A stretch of 9,307 bases of DNA, taken from NCBI GenBank assembly GCA_947306285.1, contig CAMZGB010000033.1, forward strand, positions 1 through 9,307, written 5' to 3'. Below the pieces are notes generated by a model, which saw only the letters and a program-made list of their open reading frames with translations, had not been told where the DNA came from and ran no database searches. The translations under genes and the position numbers were made by a program. The stretch is from an uncultured Lachnospira sp. (GTDB lineage: Bacteria > Bacillota > Clostridia > Lachnospirales > Lachnospiraceae). This document shows, one piece after another, positions 6,015 through 9,307 of this stretch; position 1 is the first letter of the stretch; every line of letters begins with the position of its first letter.

Positions 6015-6054
6015 AACTAAAAAAGCACAAAAATCATCTGATTCTTGTGCTTTT
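6015..6054 (-). terminator. Intrinsic terminator of GH16-B, containing its stop codon
   Basis: On the minus strand 6039-6054 pairs with 6021-6036 in a 16-bp stem (one G-U), with an AAAAGCACAAG/TTTGTGCTTTT type base. It continues into TTTTTTAG. The tip would open to a small loop. The TGA stop of GH16-B (6034-6036) lies inside the stem, so ribosomes finishing translation overlap the hairpin. This separates the DUF6472-PAP2-patatin-GH16-B operon from GH16-A. A second small stem (6002-6007 with 6015-6020) follows. Confidence 0.85.
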
Positions 6055-7791
6055 AGCTTTTACTTGTTTTATGCTTGACCATGCGCCATATTTCTTATAC
6101 TCATTAACAGTATTAATTCCTCTGGCTCTGACAAACAATTTCTTTTTATTCTTAAGTTTCTTCGAAATAATCTTTACTTTAACCTTCTTAAATGTTTTCT
6201 TAACAAGCGCGCCTTTATTTTTAGATGCCTTCTTTTTAGTCTTATAAACAGCCACCTCATACTTTGTCGCATTTTTTGCTTTCTTCAAAACTAGTTTGAT
6301 CGATTTTGCGCTCTTCTTCTTTTTATATATTTTTTTAATCTTTACCTTAGCAGGTTTAGCAACTTTGTTCTCTGAACTTTGATTAGTAACATCGCTTGTC
6401 TCTACATCTGATGGGTCAGGGTTAATAGTTGTAATTGTTTCAACTGCTGTAGTTGGATCTGGAATTGATGTGTCGGTAACAAGTGATATATTTTCAACCT
6501 TAACGTTTATAGACGCATTATCATCTATTGCCTCTCCATTTACTTTGGCGAAGCCGAATTCCAAATCAGGTTTACCATTAATATCGTCAATAACATCAAC
6601 ATCGCTACTATAAACATAAGGCTCGTTTGCCTTTACATCAATAAATTGACTATGAAGTTCCAATCCATCTTCATCAATAACTCTCACATAAATCCTTTTA
6701 TCCTTATCACATGTTATAGTACACCCGAGTTTATATGTTGAGTTAGGATATAGGTCTAGGCCTTTTAGTGAAACTTTGGCGTTCCATACCGACTCTTTAG
6801 AAACCTTTCCTATCGATGAATAATCTGCCACGAAACCATCTTTTGCCTCACCCAATAACTCAAATTTTTCTTCTGTTTTCAACTTTTCTTTATTTACTGT
6901 AGAAACCCAGTTATCACTATACTCTGCCACTGCATCCTGATGAACAGTTTTTGTTGGTCCGACATATGTGGTAGGATTGTCAGTTCTCTCGTATGCTCTA
7001 ACATAATCCACTTCCATTGTGGATTTATCTGGGAATGCAGAGTCATCAATTGTATGACCCGGCCATCTGCCACCTATAGCAAGATTTAATATAATAAACT
7101 GAGGTCTTCTAAATTCTTCCATGTCTTTACTCATATCAATTCTATATGATTGAAAAATCTTATCATCCACATAGAACTTCATATGGTTTTCAGTCCACTC
7201 AAATCCGTATGTATGCCACTGCGTTCTGTCATCCGCTTCGTATGCCATGCCCGAAGTATCTGCCTGCGAATTCCCATTTGACCAGTGTAAATTAGCATGA
7301 ATTTCGTCATTATTATTAATGGCCTCCATAATATCAATCTCACCACATCTTGGCCATCCGGTCGATTTATAATTTGAACCCATCATCCAAAATGCAGGCC
7401 ATGCACCCTGAAATCTAGGTAGCTTCATTCTTGCTTCTATCTTTCCATATTTAAATGATTGTTTTTCTAGCGTATTAATTCTGCCCGATGTATACAATTT
7501 ACCCTTATAGTTTTCTTGAAGAGCATGGATTTTTAATGTTCCATCACTCACTTCAACATTTTCTTTTCTGTCTGTGTAATACTGGTGTTCTTGGTTTCCA
7601 CCACCTTTACCGTTGACTTCGTAATTCCAGTTGTTCGTATCAAGTGAGTCCCCGTCGAATTCATCGCTCCAAACCAAGTTGTAGGTTGCAGCTTTAACCC
7701 TCTTTTCATAGACAACTCCAACAAAAAGAAGCCCCATTACCAATGAAGTGCTAATTAAAAGTGATATCAGAATCTTTAAATTCTTTTTCAT
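6034..7791 (-). CDS. Secreted GH16 beta-glucanase B (laminarinase-like) with CBM-like module and cationic Fn3-like tail
   Basis: Paralogue of glucanase A, 585 aa, with the same order of parts: signal peptide (about 1-35, KKNLK n-region, core ILISLLISTSLVMGLLFVGVV, cleavage probably near VKAA); GH16 domain (about 38-268); CBM4/9-like beta-sandwich (about 280-440); short acidic Asp/Thr linker (441-475); very Lys-rich Fn3-like module (476-585). Catalytic residues: Glu151, Asp153 and Glu156 in GEIDIMEA; WPAFW at 131-135. By eye the catalytic domains of A and B are more than half identical, while CBM, linker and tail are much less alike, so this is an old duplication. The start ATG overlaps the patatin stop as ATGA, with GAGG about 8 nt upstream, so translation is probably coupled. 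It is the last gene of its operon and its stop codon lies in the terminator stem. No sortase signal is visible. Beta-1,3-glucan is the likely substrate. Confidence 0.93.
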   Translation of the reverse strand: MKKNLKILISLLISTSLVMGLLFVGVVYEKRVKAATYNLVWSDEFDGDSLDTNNWNYEVNGKGGGNQEHQYYTDRKENVEVSDGTLKIHALQENYKGKLYTSGRINTLEKQSFKYGKIEARMKLPRFQGAWPAFWMMGSNYKSTGWPRCGEIDIMEAINNNDEIHANLHWSNGNSQADTSGMAYEADDRTQWHTYGFEWTENHMKFYVDDKIFQSYRIDMSKDMEEFRRPQFIILNLAIGGRWPGHTIDDSAFPDKSTMEVDYVRAYERTDNPTTYVGPTKTVHQDAVAEYSDNWVSTVNKEKLKTEEKFELLGEAKDGFVADYSSIGKVSKESVWNAKVSLKGLDLYPNSTYKLGCTITCDKDKRIYVRVIDEDGLELHSQFIDVKANEPYVYSSDVDVIDDINGKPDLEFGFAKVNGEAIDDNASINVKVENISLVTDTSIPDPTTAVETITTINPDPSDVETSDVTNQSSENKVAKPAKVKIKKIYKKKKSAKSIKLVLKKAKNATKYEVAVYKTKKKASKNKGALVKKTFKKVKVKIISKKLKNKKKLFVRARGINTVNEYKKYGAWSSIKQVKAKSTRIR

Positions 7792-8630
7792 CTCATTACC
7801 TCTTCCAATCTTTCTTCTGCCACTTTGCGTCCAATCTGGTAAACTCTTTCCAATTCGTCTGGATCTTTTTCAGTTCTACCGATACCAAGAGACTCAGGTG
7901 GTCTAATTACAATTGACTCGCCACTTTCTTCTATTTTATCTAGTTCATCCATTTGTTGGTTATACATAATATGTCTATTCGCTAAAACCTCAATCATCTT
8001 TGGATACTTTCTCAATGATATCTTCGCCAAAGGAAGAATTCTTGTTTTTTCCTTTCTATACCCTTTTGGTTGAGTGAGGATTATCACATTATTATTATAC
8101 CCTAAATTCTTCATGAAATTGTAAGGAACTGCATCAATCATTCCACCATCTAACATTTTAAGTCCATCTACTTCCACTACCTTTGATACAACAGGCATGG
8201 AAGCTGAAGCTTGCATCCATTTTAAATCTTTTTCTTCGTCGCCAGTGCACAAGTAATATTCAGGTTTCCCAGTTTCAACATTTGTTGCTCCAATATAAAA
8301 TTTCAATGGGTTTTCTTTATAAGTATCCCAATCAAATAAATCAATTTCATATGGAATCTCTCTGTAACAAAAATCTACACCATACAAATCACCAGTTTTA
8401 AGCCATGATCTGAAACTACAATATCTTTTATCTTTAGAAAAGCGTTTGTTGTATCTAACAGCACGACCAATCTGTTTTGACTTAAAATTGCATCCAAAAA
8501 CAGCGCCCGCAGAAATACCCACTGCCGCGTCGAATGTAATGCCATTTTCCATAAACACATCCAACACTCCACATGTGAACATACCGCGCATTGCGCCGCC
8601 TTCCATTATAAGTGCACTTTTCTTTTCCAA
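7788..8630 (-). CDS. Patatin-like phospholipase (YjjU-type), TTG start
   Basis: Predicted cytoplasmic serine acyl hydrolase with a Ser-Asp dyad, 280 aa, no signal peptide or membrane span. Seen: oxyanion-hole loop GGAMRG (11-16); nucleophile elbow GISAG with Ser40 (38-42); ASASMP (141-146), a block common in bacterial patatins; catalytic Asp161 in DGG (161-163). The C-terminal third (about 195-280) is helical and charged, as in bacterial YjjU-like proteins. Substrate is probably a phospholipid or lysophospholipid; unproven. The start is TTG at 8628-8630: AGGAG (8638-8642) is 7 nt upstream and the protein then begins EKKSALIMEGG as the family does. The next in-frame ATG would cut into the first strand. 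That AGGAG overlaps the PAP2 stop codon, and the gene end overlaps the GH16-B start by 4 bases, so it sits in the middle of a coupled operon. Confidence 0.92.
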   Translation of the reverse strand: MEKKSALIMEGGAMRGMFTCGVLDVFMENGITFDAAVGISAGAVFGCNFKSKQIGRAVRYNKRFSKDKRYCSFRSWLKTGDLYGVDFCYREIPYEIDLFDWDTYKENPLKFYIGATNVETGKPEYYLCTGDEEKDLKWMQASASMPVVSKVVEVDGLKMLDGGMIDAVPYNFMKNLGYNNNVIILTQPKGYRKEKTRILPLAKISLRKYPKMIEVLANRHIMYNQQMDELDKIEESGESIVIRPPESLGIGRTEKDPDELERVYQIGRKVAEERLEEVMR

Positions 8631-8637
8631 ACTTTAT

Positions 8638-8642
8638 CTCCT
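8638..8642 (-). promoter_or_regulatory. Ribosome binding site that fixes the TTG start of the patatin gene
   Basis: AGGAG on the minus strand, 7 nt before TTG (8628-8630) and overlapping the TAG stop of the PAP2 gene (8641-8643). A canonical site at ideal spacing before a TTG, with no nearby ATG, supports the non-ATG start. Confidence 0.8.
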
Positions 8643-9135
8643 AAATAAAAAACAAAATTGATCCAGCAATTATTCCGATGAGTGCTCCCACAACTACATC
8701 TTTTATAAAGTGGACACCCACTATAACTCTGTGAACCGCGATCATTGTAGCAACCACAAAGAATATAATACTAAACTTCCAATTTATATATGCAAAAGAC
8801 ATAGCAATCACAAACGCCGAGAAAACATGTCGCGACGGCATACTATGTCCTTCTTTTTCTTTAGCAACTATTGGTTCATACTCGTACAAATAGTAAGGTC
8901 TCTTAGCATTATAGAAATGTCTAAAAATACTAACCAATACAAATGAGATTCCGCAAACCAAAACAATCTTTATTAAATCTCTAAACCTTTTGTTATATCC
9001 AAGTGTAAAAAGAAGAATTGGAAAACTTATATAAACAATTCCCGTCAAAATTGAGTTAGCAAACACAAGCGCTCTTTCTAAGTGCTTGTGTTCTCTCACA
9101 CTATTAACTGTTTTGATATAAGTTTCTTTTTTCAT
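8641..9135 (-). CDS. PAP2-family membrane phosphatase
   Basis: Integral membrane phosphatase of the PAP2 superfamily, 164 aa, a usual length for the small bacterial type. Such enzymes dephosphorylate phosphatidic acid, phosphatidylglycerol phosphate or undecaprenyl pyrophosphate; the sequence does not say which. Motifs: R72 x6 R79-P80, where the first position is Arg rather than the more common Lys; PSRH (100-103) with the catalytic-triad His103; and R136 x5 H142 x3 D146 with nucleophile His142. About five hydrophobic helices flank these (near 24-46, 54-70, 105-117, 120-138 and 144-164). It starts 2 bases after the stop of the DUF6472 gene with only a weak purine-rich stretch (AAAGAAG) upstream, so it is probably translated by coupling. 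Ten bases separate it from the patatin gene; together they suggest lipid-phosphate metabolism. Confidence 0.9.
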   Translation of the reverse strand: MKKETYIKTVNSVREHKHLERALVFANSILTGIVYISFPILLFTLGYNKRFRDLIKIVLVCGISFVLVSIFRHFYNAKRPYYLYEYEPIVAKEKEGHSMPSRHVFSAFVIAMSFAYINWKFSIIFFVVATMIAVHRVIVGVHFIKDVVVGALIGIIAGSILFFI

Positions 9136-9137
9136 AT

Positions 9138-9307
9138 CTATTGCTTCTTTGCCAATTTATACTCATCACCATATGAAAAATACGGACAAGATGAATGCTT
9201 AGACTGATATAGTCTAGCTAAATCGTCCTCGTCCATATTTACCACGCAAGTGTATTCTTCGAATTCTTCGTCGAAGACGTAGTTGCTGCAAAATTCACAG
9301 CTGTACT
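9138..9307 (-). CDS. DUF6472-type small Cys-rich protein (5' end cut by window edge)
   Basis: A reading frame open to the window edge gives 55 residues ending YKLAKKQ and a TAG at 9138-9140. It shows CEFC (3-6), a lone Cys20 after EEYT, and Cys40 in CPYF, followed by GDEYKLAKKQ. The acidic stretch MDEDDLARLYQS lies between. The CxxC...C...CPYF...DEY..KQ layout matches what I recall of the short DUF6472 proteins of Clostridia. Four cysteines at this spacing could hold zinc. Function is unknown. Only the N-terminus (probably few residues) is missing. It is the first visible gene of the operon with PAP2 (2-base gap), patatin and GH16-B; the operon promoter lies outside the window. Confidence 0.8.
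   Translation of the reverse strand, partial: YSCEFCSNYVFDEEFEEYTCVVNMDEDDLARLYQSKHSSCPYFSYGDEYKLAKKQ

Noticed and set aside
4007..7791. GH16 pair as a recent tandem duplication or mobile insertion
   Set aside because: The two genes diverge strongly outside the catalytic core, and I find no flanking repeats, transposase remnants or target-site duplications.
1..9307. CRISPR array, tRNA or rRNA gene, toxin-antitoxin or phage genes
   Set aside because: No regularly spaced repeats, no tRNA-like cloverleaf or CCA-end signature, and no matching protein families were seen on either strand.

Overview
The window is A+T-rich, has short intergenic gaps, and its encoded proteins look like those of a low-GC Firmicute, most likely a gut or rumen Lachnospiraceae member. 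The grounds are the DUF6472-type small protein, the Rrf2/IscR regulator with a Cys triad, and secreted glucanases ending in very Lys-rich fibronectin-III-like modules. The taxonomic call is inference; no rRNA or tRNA is present. All genes but one are on the minus strand. No gap between genes exceeds about 175 bases, and every gap is described.

Left end (1-1434): a cysteine desulfurase cut by the window edge (minus) is divergent from an IscR-type Fe-S-responsive repressor (plus). Their 173-base gap holds a near-perfect 19-bp palindrome whose centre contains the -35 box of the desulfurase promoter. This is a compact candidate feedback switch for Fe-S cluster assembly. A hairpin terminator separates iscR from the convergent hflX.

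Middle (1435-3980): a ClC-family membrane protein of the YfeO-like type, lacking the usual gating glutamate, overlaps the ribosome-associated GTPase gene hflX by 14 bases. Upstream of it lies a 75-nt compound hairpin. Its inner stem pairs fully only as minus-strand RNA, because it uses G-U wobbles.

Right part (4007-9307): two secreted GH16 beta-glucanases share one architecture: signal peptide, GH16 catalytic domain, CBM4/9-like beta-sandwich, low-complexity linker, and strongly cationic Fn3-like tail. They differ in expression setting. GH16-A has its own extended -10 promoter with two direct repeats upstream. GH16-B is the last gene of a tightly packed operon: DUF6472 protein, PAP2 phosphatase, patatin-like lipase (TTG start), GH16-B. 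Gaps in that operon are 2 and 10 bases, with one 4-base overlap.

The glucanases probably attack beta-1,3- or mixed-linkage glucans outside the cell. The PAP2 and patatin proteins suggest phospholipid turnover, but why they share an operon with a glucanase is not evident. I found no CRISPR, phage, transposase or toxin-antitoxin locus. The most unusual items are the operator/promoter overlap, the strand-specific RNA hairpin, the ClC protein without its gate, and the cationic tails.
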